A DNA stretch of 64,000 nt from Parascedosporium putredinis (GCA_949357655.1 CASHTG010000015.1:496001-560000); one strand, 5' to 3'; numbered from the stretch's first letter, positions 34,311 to 46,707 are shown. Notes: generated by a model from the sequence alone, not told the origin. Translations and numbers: made by a program.

Positions 34311-37300
34311 CTAAAAACTCGAATTTCTTTCTATTTCTGCCTCCTTATTTTTCGAGGATGAGCCACGCCCTGTCTCAGAGTCCGACTCCCTTGACGCCTC
34401 CTCTTCAATCTCTGTCATTTTAAGAATAAATTCGGCACGAAGGCGGGCGCGGCAACTCTGAAAGGCGTCCTGGTCCATATCGGAATTTTCCAAGGTTCGT
34501 AGTGTCTCGTCAAGGTTGAGCATGAGCTTTCGCCGACGCTGCACCTTTCTGAACTCCGAACTCTTTTGTTTTGATTGGTGTCTTTCCACCATGGACCGCG
34601 AAATCTCTTCTGCGTCGCGCAGAACTTCTTCTGGGAACCCGATAGCCCGAGCAAGAGCTATCCCGTAACCCCGCTCCTGGGAGGTTCCGGTTGCCACCTT
34701 GTACAGCATTGACAACTGGGGCACTTGTTCCGCCGTCATCGTTGTGTGGGCGGCGAGATGAAGAGCCATGACCCCCGGTTGCTGTGAAAATCCCTCCGCT
34801 ATAAAATTCCCTTCAGCTCATCGCTACAAAAGAAGGAAGGGTTTCGGGAATCCCTACCAAGGTCTAGAAAATGTGTCGTAAAGAAAATAGTGCTTTTGCT
34901 CTCAAGCAGAGCTTCCGACATCGCGAGGGCAATCGAAACCCCTCGATTAGACTAGTCCCACGACCAAGTTCGTCAATGATGACCAAACTTTTCTCGTCCA
35001 CGTTCCTATTGAGCTTTTATTAACCTTCCCGTGCATCGCAGCATGCCGGAGTCTTGCAACAACATATCAGACTACGCACTGTAATATGAAGGCCATTTCG
35101 CGCATCTCGACTGAGAAACTAGAAAGATTAGACTCGATGCAATCGTCTGTTGTAACCCTCGCGAAAATCTTGTCTACAATCCTGAAAGCGGCGTAATCGG
35201 CTGGAACAAAGCTGCCAATCTGGGCCATGATTTGGAGTAGGGCCACTGCGCGGATATACGTGCTCTTTCCGCTCATGTTGGGCCCAGTAATCATTTGGAA
35301 CCGATACTGAGGCGTGGCATAGTAGTCGTTGGGGACAAAAGCTCGGGATGGGTCCTATCGCAAGCCGATGAGAAAGGCTCGTTGCATACACCCTATCCTA
35401 GGCTTCCCGTGTTTGACTTACTGTGTCTAAAAGAGGGTGTCGAGCAGCTTTCAGCGCCAGCGTCCCGGTTATCTCTGGTCTGCAATATCCTTTGAAGGCA
35501 GCCAAGTGAGCGAAAGAGGATGTCATGTCAAGTAAAGCTACTGACTCGCAGACTCGAAATAGCTGGGGAACTTGAACCCGCAGGCTGTCAATCAACTCTT
35601 GGATAACTTTGTCACTTTGTAAGATAGCCTCTGTCGCAGAATCGGATATCCTTTGGTTTAGTTTCTTCATGTCCATCGTCACGCAATCAATAATCCCTCG
35701 TTTCTTAATCTGGTTCACAAACACACCAGGTACTTCGCGACCTTCCAAGTCCCCAGCTTTGATTCTGAGGTAGAATAGTCGGCTATTATCAAATTTCAGA
35801 CTAATGTCAAGCTGGAGGGAATCTATAATGTTGGACCAGATTAGCAAACAAAGCTTTGCTATACTCTCCTAGCCGCGAGAGCTCCTGTACCTTTTAGGTT
35901 TTCCACGTGGGCTAGAATGTCCTGAGATCCCTCTTGGTATGTCTGCCGAGCTACGTCAAGCAAGCCATTGGTACCGGGCTAGGCCCCTTATCAGAACCTT
36001 CCCTACATCAAGACTTAGCCGCGCGGGAGAGAAGATACCTTGACAGCAAAAGTTCTTTGGTTCCGTAAATCTAGTGGATTCTTAACGTAGGTTACATCTT
36101 CTTGGATCGTCTCTAAGATTAGTGCGAGAGGAGGGTTGAGCACTTCCGGGCTGCAAAGACTACGAATCTTTAAAAGTAGAGCACTTTCTGCCGGTTGAAG
36201 GGCCTCATAGAGGTTCGATACGAGTTTCAGAAAACTCTTAATCATCAAGATGTTATTGATTGCTTGTTCAGATTCACGTATAGACGGTTTCGAAGGAACA
36301 ATTATGAGTTTTGTGAGAACTCTTTCGATATCGGAAAACCCGCGGAGGCCTTGTTGTAACGGTTTAGTTTCCTTGTAGGCAGCGCGCCATCCACCTATCG
36401 TCGACTTACCTTTTCGTACATAAGCAAACATCTCCTCGTTCGAAACGAATTCTTGGACGGCATCATATCTGGGGACCAAAAGGACTCCTTCAACGTTGAA
36501 GGCTGGACAAGGTTGCACCGTAGCATCCTAGCCCCCATCGGCGTCAAGGTTGCGTTGACGACGCCATATAGGGAACCTTTGACCTTGCCATCTTTGATAT
36601 TGCGCATCAGCTCTAAAGAGTGTATGGTCGAGATGTCAACCATCACGGTATCCTCAGATGGCTGGTATTGCACTCGAAGAGAGTGTGGATGGATCATGAT
36701 TTGGAACTCTGCTTCCAAATAGGCCATTATCTAAAAGAAGATAAGCTGTTTGCCTAGTTCTCAACTCGGGCCATATACTGGGACATACTGCTGCGAAGGA
36801 ACACGTGGTATAGTAATTGCCCTCGACGGCCACCATGACTGCCTCTGCATCTTCTTTAGTGGCAAGATCCCGGATATGCTCCAGTCCCGCTGCCTCAGAC
36901 CAGTACCGGCGATCAACAGGGATCAACTGAGGGCCGATTACATGTTCCTCAACCAGCGAGTACAGTGTAGACTTGGGGTAAGGGGGACAGGCAGTAGCGA
37001 GGATCAAGATCCGCGATGGCTCGTACACCTGCAGCTTGTGCACTGTTCTGACATAAAATTGGTTGTCGCAAATGTGGCTAAGGGTAACTTCACCTGTCGT
37101 TAGGTTAACAAAGCAAAGGCCAACGGTAGGAGGGATTCCTCGCCCCTCGCTTAGAGCGCATATGATTTCCTCCGATTCCCTAGCTCCGATTGACATGGCT
37201 CTCTGGGATCTGCGTCCAGAAGAGGTGCTTGGCCGGCCGATGGATGAGGCACGGGTCTCGGGTCGGATAGAGACCTGGGCCCGCACTCTACCGGCGGCAG

Positions 37301-37463
37301 GGAAGGGTGTTGATCGCCTCGAATTGACGCTCAAAGCCGCCACTCCTGAGCTAGACGCCGCGGCCGCCATCGGCTGCTCATTTGTGCCTGGGCTAAGTAA
37401 CGACGAGCTTGCCCCAGTTGGCGTCCAGAAGCTGGAGACAGACGGTGCGAGATCCCGACTCAT
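34311..37463 (-). CDS. msh4: Meiotic MutS homologue MSH4
   Basis: Partner of MSH5 in the MutS-gamma clamp that stabilises crossover intermediates in meiosis; it has no mismatch-binding role. Eight exons: 36789-37463, 36410-36730, 36039-36349, 35891-35978, 35422-35822, 35080-35354, 34858-35005 and 34311-34798. All phases agree after two one-base corrections (about 36500; CCCC at 34939-34942), giving 902 aa. The Ser/Ala-rich N-terminus is followed by the MSH4-type start ICALSEGRGIPPTVGLCFVN; the mispair-binding domain I is absent, as expected. The core has NGLLDVARQTYQEG and HPLLDT. The ATPase has Walker A GPNMSGKST near residue 620 and Walker [14 protein letters not shown] charged C-terminal tail ends in a Ser-rich segment. 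It is well conserved despite lying in lower-GC DNA than MSH3. Confidence 0.94.
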
Positions 37464-38714
37464 CGTTGCGATATCTGATCAAGTGCTCTCCCTATATTCT
37501 TCTAGGCATTCGACCCCTTTTAGAAATGTCTACGATCCTCAATGAGACAGCTAACGCATCTGAAAGTTCAGTTATGTGAAAGGGCGCCCCCGATCAAGGG
37601 GAACTGTCGACTCAGCGCTAGTGGCACCTTCAACAGCTCGGCTCCTACCTATGTGGCGGAGGTGAGCCGGTCATGGTGGCTCTTTCTTTACTTTGGGGTT
37701 TCAAGCCGCTCTTTCCCCCAAGATAAAGGTACTACCAATGTCCTCGTGTGTACAAGCCTATCGACCATCGAGTGCTCCTTCCGAATTCACAGATCTTCAC
37801 TCGTCCTGAGATCAGGAAAACGAAAAGAAAAGGAAAGAAACTTCGCCGTTATCGCCAGTCACACTTTACCTCATCGTTCGTGTAGCCAGCGTTGGGGTTG
37901 GCGCGAGGTAAGTGATGAAAGGTTAACTATATGTAGGTGTTCGGGTTGCCCGAAATGAAGCTTCTTTTTCAATCTCTCTATCCATCTCCCTCTATGTTAG
38001 TCGCTGCCGGGGACACATCACAGCACAAGCAATTCATCGATGATGAGATTCGCGTTGATTTATCTCGAATTTCAACATCTTCGACAGTGAGAGGGAATGG
38101 ATATTGGCCACATCGAGGGCATAAAATTAACCTTGGAGCTTTCAAGTTGGCTCAGCATGTTCAACATACTGCTACCCTTGCCTACCATGTAGCTAATGCA
38201 GTTGGTCCCGTATAATCCGTCCAAGACACACCATCAGCAAGACTGCATGAGTTGCCACTTCTTTGGGAACAATTTGATGTGTACACGCAACAGCACAGAG
38301 AAGAATAAATTGCGAAGCCAAGTCGATCGAGCCGTTATTGCCCTTTTGCTAGGCTCTATCTCCGCTTTAGGGTGACATTTGGCTAATTAACCACGCCGGG
38401 AGTGGACTCGGGAGCCGCTGACACTGCATAATAGGGTGGCACCAACCAAGCTATAATGAAGATGTCAGATAAATATCAACGCAAGCCTGAGGTCTGTTGG
38501 CAAGCGATAGTGCATATAGTATTGATTAATCCCACGAGTCCGTGATATCATATATCAAGTTCAATTCGGGAACAATAATTCCGGCCCAGGGCCGGGTCCT
38601 ACGTGGTGCGGTGCCACTGTTCTTATAAATGAGAGCGCACCCCCAGCCCCAGCGCAGCATCGTAAAAGCATCAGGTATCCGGCACGACCAGTGACACAGC
38701 AGTAAACCTACACA
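37464..38714. other. Divergent intergenic region MSH4 / GMC oxidoreductase
   Basis: Contains both promoters. An 86-residue plus-strand open frame ending at 38215 has no recognisable feature. No gene supported. Confidence 0.4.
38623..38630 (+). promoter_or_regulatory. TATA box of the GMC oxidoreductase gene
   Basis: TTATAAAT-type element about 85-90 bp upstream of the start codon at 38715. It is a good position for a short 5' leader. Confidence 0.6.
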
Positions 38715-40670
38715 ATGCGCATAAATTCCGGTATCCTCACGCTATTGCTCGTCGCGAGCCCTGCAGTCGCAGCGCCGGCAGCAAGGCAAGAAGCGAGCGA
38801 TGAATACGACTATATCGTGATTGGTAGCGGGCCCGGAGGCGGGCCTCTAGCTGTGAACCTAGCCAAAGCTGGCCACTCCGTCCTTCTCCTAGAAGCTGGA
38901 GATACTAGCTCCGGTGGTTCCGGCGAGTATCCTGTCGAGATTACCTGGGACTTTTTGTCAAGCATTTCGAGGAGGAGGAAAAGAACAAGGCAAACGACCA
39001 TGGTGTCTGGAGAACTACCGAGGGGCGATATTGGGTTGGAAAGGAAGATCCGCCAGAAGGAGCTGAGTTTCTGGGCATCTACTACCCTCGAGGCGCTACG
39101 GTGGGAGGATCTTCCATGATCAATGCCATGGCCACTTGGCTTCCCGCGGATAGCGATTGGAACTACGTTGTCGAACTGACTGGGGATGAGTCTTGGAGGT
39201 GAGGCTATTCTTATACAAACCACCCGTCCTTAGAGTCGCGGGTGATGAGACTTACCTGCTAATCCATACTCAATAGTGCGGAGAATATGCGAGACATATT
39301 CGCTCGCATTGAGAAAAATAACTACCTTCCCGAAGGTACTCCTGGACACGGCTTCGATGGCTGGTTCGAGACCATGATGACAACCGGATTCGGGCCTCCC
39401 GGGAGCGGGAGTGACGCACCTGCCAATCCAATTACTGAATCCATGGCATCTGAGATCGGACTCGACCCGGCTAGCGTGCCAGAGCTCATATCCGCTGATC
39501 CTAACGCCGTGGACCCGGATCGCGATACGACCCAAGGTATATGGGGACTCCCCAGGCACCAGAGGGCCAATGGCCAGCGATATAGCTCCCGGCATTACAT
39601 CCTCGAATCGATCGAGGAGGGAATCCCACTAACGCTCTCCGTGAACTCTCTTGCGACTAAAGTGCTCTTTGAAGCAGGCGAGCCGGACGATGAAGAGGCC
39701 CGGCCTCGCGCTACTGGTGTCGAATATCTTGAAGGAAAAGCCATATATGGGGCTGATCCGCGGAGCGGTGCCGACTCGGAGGATTAAGAAGACCGCAACA
39801 GCCCGCCGCGAGGTTATTGTTTCTGGGGGCGCTTTTAACACGCCTCAAATTCTTATGCTCAGTGGAATCGGCGACGCGGCCCAGCTCGAGGAATTTGATA
39901 TTCCACTTGTTGTTGACTCGCCTGGCGTTGGAGCTGCCCTCATGGATAACCAGGAAATGCCCGTCGTCGGCCAGACTGCTGGATCCGTAGGTTTCGGTGA
40001 CCCTGGATTCACCATGATCCAGACCGAGAACTCCACGTATGGGGAGCGAGACATGTTCATCATGCACTTCTCCGGAGGTGTTTTCCGCGGTTTCTGGCCC
40101 TCGAACCAGACTAATACCTTGCCACCAGAGGTGCCTCGCGTGTACGGAACATCACTCGTCAAGCAACATCCACTCACTCAAGCGGGCTACGTGCGCCTAC
40201 AGTCTTCCAGTCCGCTCGATACCCCAGATATCAACTTCAACCTGTACGTCGACGAGGGACGTGATGCCGATCTTGCCAGCATGAGAGAGAGCGTGGCCTG
40301 GGTTCGGAGGGTGTATGCTAACGTCGCCGCCCCGGCCGGCCCCGTTGAGCCCCTGGAGCCTCCATGCCCGTCCGGGATCAAAGATGACGGACACTGCACA
40401 GATGAGGAAGAAGACAATGAGTGGATCATCGGCCACACCTTTGGCCATCATCCGACTTCAACCGTCCGGATCGGTGCTGACGACGACCCGATGGCAGTGC
40501 TGGACTCTAAGTTCCGCGTCCGGGGTGTCGATGGCTTGAGGGTCGTTGACGCATCCGTATTCCCCCGTATCCCAGGCGTATTTCCGGTAGTAGCTACCTT
40601 TATTGTCAGCCAAAAGGCAACGGATACGATCCTCGAGGAACTATCCGAAGAGACTGATGTGGAGGAGTAA
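38715..40670 (+). CDS. Secreted GMC-family FAD oxidoreductase
   Basis: Glucose-methanol-choline oxidoreductase of 625 aa. Exons are 38715-39198 and 39277-40670. It has a signal peptide (cleavage after about residue 20, VASPAVA). The FAD-binding motif is IVIGSGPGGGPLAVNLAKAG with the ribose-binding Glu in LLLEAG. GMC signature 1 is YYPRGATVGGSSMINAM, and the mid motif is SGGAFNTPQILMLSGIG. The catalytic His lies in FGHHPTSTVRIG, and the C-terminal motif is RVVDASVFPRIPG. A frameshift at TTTTT 38952-38956 needs one base; a second near 39775-39785 is repaired by removing one base or adding two. Where bacterial choline dehydrogenases have the second active-site residue (GNTN), this protein reads GVFPV. 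The substrate cannot be named; an alcohol or quinone-type acceptor reaction outside the cell is likely. It lies upstream of a tyrosinase in the same direction. Confidence 0.92.
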
Positions 40671-41683
40671 GATTCGGTACCACAATGTCTCAATAGCAGT
40701 GTTTTCTTTACCCAAGCTTTGCGTGTTTCCATAGTCAGCAAATCGCGAAAGAATTTTGCGTAAATAAACCAGGCATGGACGAGTCCATTGCATCCCGGTG
40801 CTCAAAGGCTTATGGTGCGCTGACTCCGCATCAATTCTGCAGCTAACCGCGTCCCTTGGTGGGCAGTTCGGAATGGGTGGATTATTCTTTGGGCATTTTG
40901 AATGCAGGCCTAGATTGCCCTCGCCCTCTATCCTTGCAAGTACGAACGAGGGATGAGAGCAGCGCCGCTCATCCTACCCTTAGTTTCTGGTTGGCTACTA
41001 TGCGAACGGGGTTTGATTACTCGTTGTTATTGACGGTAGGCTTACTACCGTGTGGGCCGCAATCATGTTGCACCCTCCCGAGGCATGTCAGATTCTCGGT
41101 TCCGCTTCGCCGCGGGCTGGCCGGAAGTGCGACCCTGCATGACACAGGCTGCAGAGTGCCCTCAGCCCACTAAAACTAGACCGTGTTCATCTCTGTCGGC
41201 GAAAACGTGAGGGCCTCAAGGCCAACGCCCTGTCTCAAGCCTAGGCCCGCATTGTCGACCCCGTGAGAGCGAGGTGATGAAGATGGCGGACGCCTATTCG
41301 CCTTGGCGTGTGATTCGGAAAGACTAGAGAAGAGGAGGGGTAAAGGGGGGCTGAGGGAGGGGCAGCGACGCCACAGCTGATATATTGGTGCAACGCGATG
41401 AAGAGGAGAAGGCGATCAATTCAGAGGAACCGCGTCAGACGATGTGATGACATTCTCGGCTCTGTTCTAGATTGCGGAGCTGCACTATGGAGAGAAGAGA
41501 GAGCTGACGTACGGCATGGGTCAGACAACAAATGAGGCCAGTTGAGAAGGTGGCCGTCTATATAATGTCCGGGGATCCTCACACTTCCGGAGACTTTGCA
41601 AAGGGTAGGTTCTTGAGTAGGGAAAGTGAGGATCTACAACTATCAAGACCACAAGAGGAAGACATATACAATCATCAACCAAA
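40671..41683. other. Intergenic, tyrosinase promoter
   Basis: Gene-free kilobase between the GMC oxidoreductase and tyrosinase genes. It contains the tyrosinase TATA box. Confidence 0.5.
41558..41567 (+). promoter_or_regulatory. TATA box of the tyrosinase gene
   Basis: CTATATAATG-like element about 120 bp upstream of the start codon at 41684. Confidence 0.55.
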
Positions 41684-44125
41684 ATGAGTACTCTAAATAA
41701 CTTACCGGTCGTTGGAGTCAAGGTCACCCCAACCCCAGATGGTGAGCTTCCTTTTCTCATCATGTAATCCAACTCTAGCTAACGGATTGTCAGGGTCGGT
41801 GCCCTTGAGGCGTGAGATTAGGGAGCTCCAAGAGCGGTTTCCCGAGCAGTTTAGTATCTTCATCTTGGCTATGCGGGCTCTTCAAGCCAAAGACAAGAAC
41901 GATCCAACTTCGTATTATCAAATTGCCGGTAAGGAGTTACCTTTGCCCATGGCAGTTTGACTTCTCCACGAATCTCTATTAAACATCGAGTCTCCTATTA
42001 GGAATCCATGGGATGCCCTACAAGATTTGGAACAACGCCAGAGGCCTTTCTAGTTTCCAGTTTGGGGGATACTGCACCCACTCCTCCATTCTCTTTCTCA
42101 CATGGCACCGGCCTTACTTGGCCCTCCTGGAGGTAAACTTTTGGTTTCCAAGGTGTATCAATGTATAGCGTGGGTAAGGTGAAAGGGCTAACGGAAACAC
42201 TTCTTCCAGCAATCACTTTCCGCTACTGCGCAAACTATTGCCTCACAGTACCCCGAGAATATCCGCAGTCGTTATGTCGAGGCAGCCAAGCAACTTCGCC
42301 TTCCCTACTTCGATTGGGCAACCCGCGTTCGGGAGCCTGCGCCATCGCTCCCTAATTCCATCGCCCAGGCTCGGATCAGCATCGTCGATATTGACGGCCG
42401 CCAGAAGACCATTGACAACCCGTTGTTTTCCTTCAATATCTCTCAGGTGCAGCCGGATCGGGGAGACCTGGCTGGGACGGTGAGTCTTCCATTCTAGAGT
42501 GTCCCTCCGAAACTCGTGCATAGGGCCATACAGGATAAAAGCTAAAACAACATCATTCGCGACTCGTAGTGGGCTAATCGGCCTCGGACCCTGCGTCATC
42601 CTGATTCACGGGGTAACTCTCACAACGAGCTGATCGAGCAGGAACTTGACAACGAATCGGCTTCCCTCCGTCAGGAACTCTCGCTACTCTTGCTCTCCGT
42701 CACCGATTATGACGACTTCTCCAATAGCACCTGGCGCACCGGCGGCCGCCTCCGTGCTACCACCAGCCTCGAGAGCGTCCACGACGACATCCACGGCCGC
42801 GCGGGCGGCAGCCGGGGCCACATGTCCTCGCTGGACGTCTCTGCCATGGACCCCATCTTCTGGCTGCACCACTGCAACGTCGACAGGGTCTGGGCCATGT
42901 GGCAAGATCTCAACCCCGACGAGTTCATGTCTGCGCGCCCGGCCCCATTCACCAACTTCACGGTCCAGGCCGGCGCCATCGAGGACGAAAAGTCGCCCCT
43001 TAGCCCGTTTTGGGACGAGACGGGCACGCGGTTCTGGACCTCGGACAGGGTCAAGAGCACCATCACGTTTGGTTACGCCTACCCTGAAACCCAGCGCTGG
43101 GGCTACGCCACGCTCGCGGCGTACCAGCAGGCCATGCGCCGGACGATTGCGAGCCTTTACGGTAGTAACCCATTCCTCAACTTTGCCCAGACCATCGCTC
43201 CCAAGGACGTTGCGGCGGAGAGACCAACTTTTGAGTCACTCGCCGCAAACCCATCATCTATGATGGGCGTGCGTTCCCTGGCTGCCAACGTCAAATTGGC
43301 CGCAAGGAGCGTTCCCGCCCAGGTGCCACTGGGCGAAGAGCCCAAGGCCGCCGAGAACAACATCAGGCTTGCCGCAGTCGAGGACCACAAAGAAGCCCCT
43401 CAACCTCCGGCGGAAGCACCCAAGGCTCCTTCTACCGCACCTGCAGCCCAGGAGGCAACCCCTCCGCCACCCCAGAACCCTATTCAAAAGGGAAATCTTT
43501 CAGGTAAGATCAAGCCCCTCCCCCAACTTCATTCATAACTGCGAGATACTAATCACCTCCTCTCCACCTTAGACCCGATTCCCGATGATATGAAGCGTCT
43601 GTGCCCTGGTGGTCATTACACCGACTGGGTTGTCAATGTACGTGCTCAGAAACACGGGTTGGGCCAGACATTCCGCATCATCGTCTTCCTTGGCGACTTC
43701 AGCCCGGACGCCGCTGACTGGGCGGGCAACGCCGAATATAACACCGTGGGTCGTGTCACGATGCTAGGACGCAGCTCGGAGACGCAGTGTGGCAAGTGCC
43801 AAGAAGACCGCGACAACGAGCTTGTGGTGGCGGGTGCTGTCCCCTCACATCCGCGCTTCTCCAGGACATCGCGGCTGGCAAACTGCAAAGCCTCAAGCCC
43901 GAAGACGTGGTGCCGCACCTCAAGACGGATCTTCATTGGCGAGCCAAGGTTTTCGAGGGGACCGAGTTCCCCATCGATCAGATTCCAGGTTTGAAAGTGA
44001 GCGTCTGCTCGATGCCCGTGACCCTTGGCGATGACGGTGTGCCTGTCTTCTCGGGAGAGTACACCGTCCACCCGGAGGCAACAGCAGGCAAGGCCGGTGG
44101 CCTTGAAGGGGCCGACGAGTGGTAA
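41684..44125 (+). CDS. Tyrosinase (type-3 copper polyphenol oxidase)
   Basis: Oxidises monophenols and diphenols to quinones, the entry to melanin. Six exons: 41684-41741, 41794-41928, 42002-42132, 42210-42479, 42570-43503 and 43573-44125; 693 aa after one base is added in CCCC 43841-43844. The CuA site has His in GIHGMPY, YCTHSS (the Cys two before the His is the thioether position of fungal tyrosinases) and LTWHRPY. The CuB site has VHDDIHG and [14 protein letters not shown] Pro/Ala-rich linker (around [12 protein letters not shown]) separates the core from the C-terminal beta domain ([13 protein letters not shown], then CGKC). That domain shields the active site until proteolysis. There is no signal peptide, so it is probably made as a cytosolic proenzyme. 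Confidence 0.96.
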
Positions 44126-44392
44126 ATGGAAAATTTCTTGACTACCTATCAGGACCTAGGTTGGGTCTTAAGGTAAATCAGTTGCCTGGGTATCGCAGAC
44201 TGTCTATTGTATTTGAAATAGGAAAGGAGAAAGAAAAGAAGAAAAAGAGGTTGCGATGAATATGAACAAGGGATCAAAAGATACCCAACATGACTTTTTG
44301 CCCCGTAAAATAGAACCACTCTCCATAAAACGCCGCCAGGTGAGTTCATAAATGCGTGACAATATAATGACAATCTTCGTAAGAGGAAGAAG

Positions 44393-45379
44393 TCAGAAAT
44401 AGGTGAGCGAGAAAAAGAAGCAATGGACAAGGCGAGAAAGGCGGGGCTTAAAAGCCACACGCCTCTTCCGACCCGTGTACTTGGAGGTCTGCTTGACGAC
44501 CTTGCCCTTGCGTTCCATCTGCTCCTTCTTCTTCATGATCCATGCCTTGCTGCCCTTCTTGATCTCGCCCCTGCCACTCTTCGTCGATCGTCTCGTATCC
44601 ATGACATCAACGTCCTCCATTCCATCAACAACAGCGGTAATGTCACCGCTCGAGCCTTCGGCAGTCGCGCCGCCCACCGTGAGGACGAGATACAATTTCA
44701 TATTCTTGGTACCCGGATCATCCTCGAGAAGACCGGCACCGAAGCCGGCCTTGATGGCAGCCTGCGTGATCATGTCGCGCTGAGTATCGTTCTTGGGGTA
44801 GAACTGGCACACGGCCCTACCTCCGCGCCTTATGGAGGCGTACAGGCCATTGAAGAAGCGGGTAAGGCGCCCCGCAGGCGAGGTATCGCTGCTTTCGGCG
44901 TTGCATAGCCACTGGATAGCTGAGATGCTGATGGCCGCATCAAAGGTGCCTGGCCGAAAGGGGACGCCCTGGCCAATGTCGGCCAACATCAAGTCGCCCT
45001 CGACGTCTCTTTGGAGGGCCACGTCAAGCATGGCGGGGAGATATCCATGCCAACCCAGGTATGAGGACCCCCATCCTCAGGGTCAACGGCAGAAAGAATC
45101 TCACCGGACAAGCCACTCCCGCAGCCGATATCGAGAATGAAGGAGGGGTGCTTGAGATCGAGGAGCTCGAGAGCACGGCGGGTCATGGTCGCTTGGATAT
45201 TCTGGATACGGGAGGAGGTGGTGTACTTGCGCGCCTCGGTGTCATCGTAGTGGATGTCGGCGGCGCTGTCCAAGAGGAAAATTAGAGGTCATATCGGCGG
45301 GCGGTGAGGGGCACCTGAAGGGACAGGAACAGGTCGACGATATCTTGAGAACTTACAGAGTATCCTCCGGCCGAGACAT
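44393..45379 (-). CDS. bud23: 18S rRNA (guanine-N7) methyltransferase Bud23
   Basis: S-adenosylmethionine-dependent enzyme that methylates a guanine in 18S rRNA on pre-40S particles with Trm112. Exon 1 is 45357-45379 and exon 2 is 44393-45265. It starts MSRPEDTL, then HYDDTEARKYT. The SAM-binding motif is LDIGCGSGLSGE, and the next acidic motif (WVGMDISP) is followed by QWLCNAE and QFYPKNDTQ. The C-terminus is Lys/Arg-rich (KAWIMKKKEQMERKGK). One frameshift at 45035-45038 is repaired by one G. The current stop at 44393 gives 298 aa, but the family normally ends just after GRKRR-x-AF. One more T in the TTTT run (44450-44453) would create that stop and about 279 aa, so the last 19 residues are doubtful. 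Confidence 0.94.
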
Positions 45380-45925
45380 TTTGGAGTAGGTGTATTCTAA
45401 AAAGACTCCTTGAATCTAGGTTTGCGCCAACTGCCCCGCAAGCAGAAGGTTCCTTGTGAGAAAATCTTTGGGCGACTTTTCTTTTAACTCGTGATATGCT
45501 GTGAAATTTCCGTGGGCGCCGATGAATTCCTCGAATTTTTGGTGGGGCAGCTCTTGCTCGGTGTCCCTTATCTTATCGATGGAGTATACTCGGCTAATCT
45601 CGGAAAGACCTCCTATTTTAATTCGCCTTGGTTTAACCTGGGCACAAGAGCAAACGAGCTGGTGCTGGTGAGCTTTGTAACCAATGATAGGCCCCAACGG
45701 GAGAGACATCACAAATTGAAAAAGCTTCCCTGCTCAGCGGGTTCCTCTCTGGCCTATCAACTCAGAGGAAAAGCTGAAAAGGTGTCCAAAACCACAATCT
45801 TCCCAAATCCACCTTTCGTCTTTTTTTTTCTCTCTTTTCCCACGCGTCTCTCCCCTTTCTCTATTTTCTTCCTCTCAAGCCGAACCTCTCCTCACATGGT
45901 GGAATAAGCTCTACCATCGCCCACC
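45380..45925. other. Divergent promoter region bud23 / svp26
   Basis: Head-to-head spacing of about 550 bp between two conserved genes. No further gene seen. Confidence 0.5.
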
Positions 45926-46707
45926 ATGATGCTGGTTATGCGTTTAGTCGGATGGCTGGGCTCGTTCCTGGGCTTCTGCTTCCTCACACTCGCTATTGGT
46001 AGGTTGATAAACTCGATCAGTTCTGACCCGCGAAACACTGTTGGATGAGGTACTAACTCGTGCATGACTTTGCAGCATCTGGCCTGTACTACCTTTCCGA
46101 GATCGTCGAAGAGTACACCGTCCTAGCAAAGCGGGTGCTTCTACGTGTCATATATTTCGTGATCGGCCTGCTCTTCTTTGCGTGGGTCTTTGACAGGTTG
46201 CCCTTTACTCTTACGCTCCTAAGCATCATCTCCCACGTCATTTACCTGGGCAACATGCGGAGATTTCCTATGTCCAGCTCACAGATCCTCTGTTCCTCGC
46301 GTCTTGCGGTAAGACTTGACCCTCATCGCCTACATTTTCGTATGCTCGGTTGCTAATTGGCGTTCAAAGGGCTCGTCATGCTTAACCACTATGTCTGGTT
46401 CCAGCATTTCTCTTCCGTCCAGAAAGAGTCGTACCGCAACATGTCCTCGTACTATGATAGGCCAGAAGCCCCTAGCTTTACCCAGATCGCTTCCTTTTTC
46501 GGCATCTGCGTGTGGCTGGTACCATTCTCCCTGTTTGTAAGCCTGTCTGCGAATGACAATGTTCTGCCAACCATGGGCTCTTCGGAGCCCCGGATGGGGT
46601 CAGACGGCAAGGGACGAAGGCAAGGCCTCGTCAAAGCTGTAGTGGACGGTATCTTGGGAGCTATCGGCCAAGTCACTGGCCAAGGTGAAGACCGACGTGA
46701 TGTTTGA
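45926..46707 (+). CDS. svp26: ER-Golgi cargo receptor Svp26 (Erv26/TEX261 family)
   Basis: Small polytopic membrane protein of early secretory vesicles that helps export type II membrane glycosyltransferases from the ER. Exons are 45926-45998, 46076-46308 and 46370-46707 (CTAAC/CTAAT branch points), giving 214 aa. Four hydrophobic segments are visible, starting with WLGSFLGFCFLTLAIASGLYY. The family motif RFPYVQLTDPLFLASC appears once a single frameshift near 46267 is corrected. It continues with NHYVWFQHF and ends in a cytosolic tail. Length and topology match yeast Svp26. Confidence 0.93.

Noticed and set aside
38715..44125. Secondary-metabolite gene cluster around the two oxidases
   Set aside because: No polyketide synthase, peptide synthetase, terpene cyclase, transporter or cluster regulator is present. 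Neighbours are MSH4 and Bud23.
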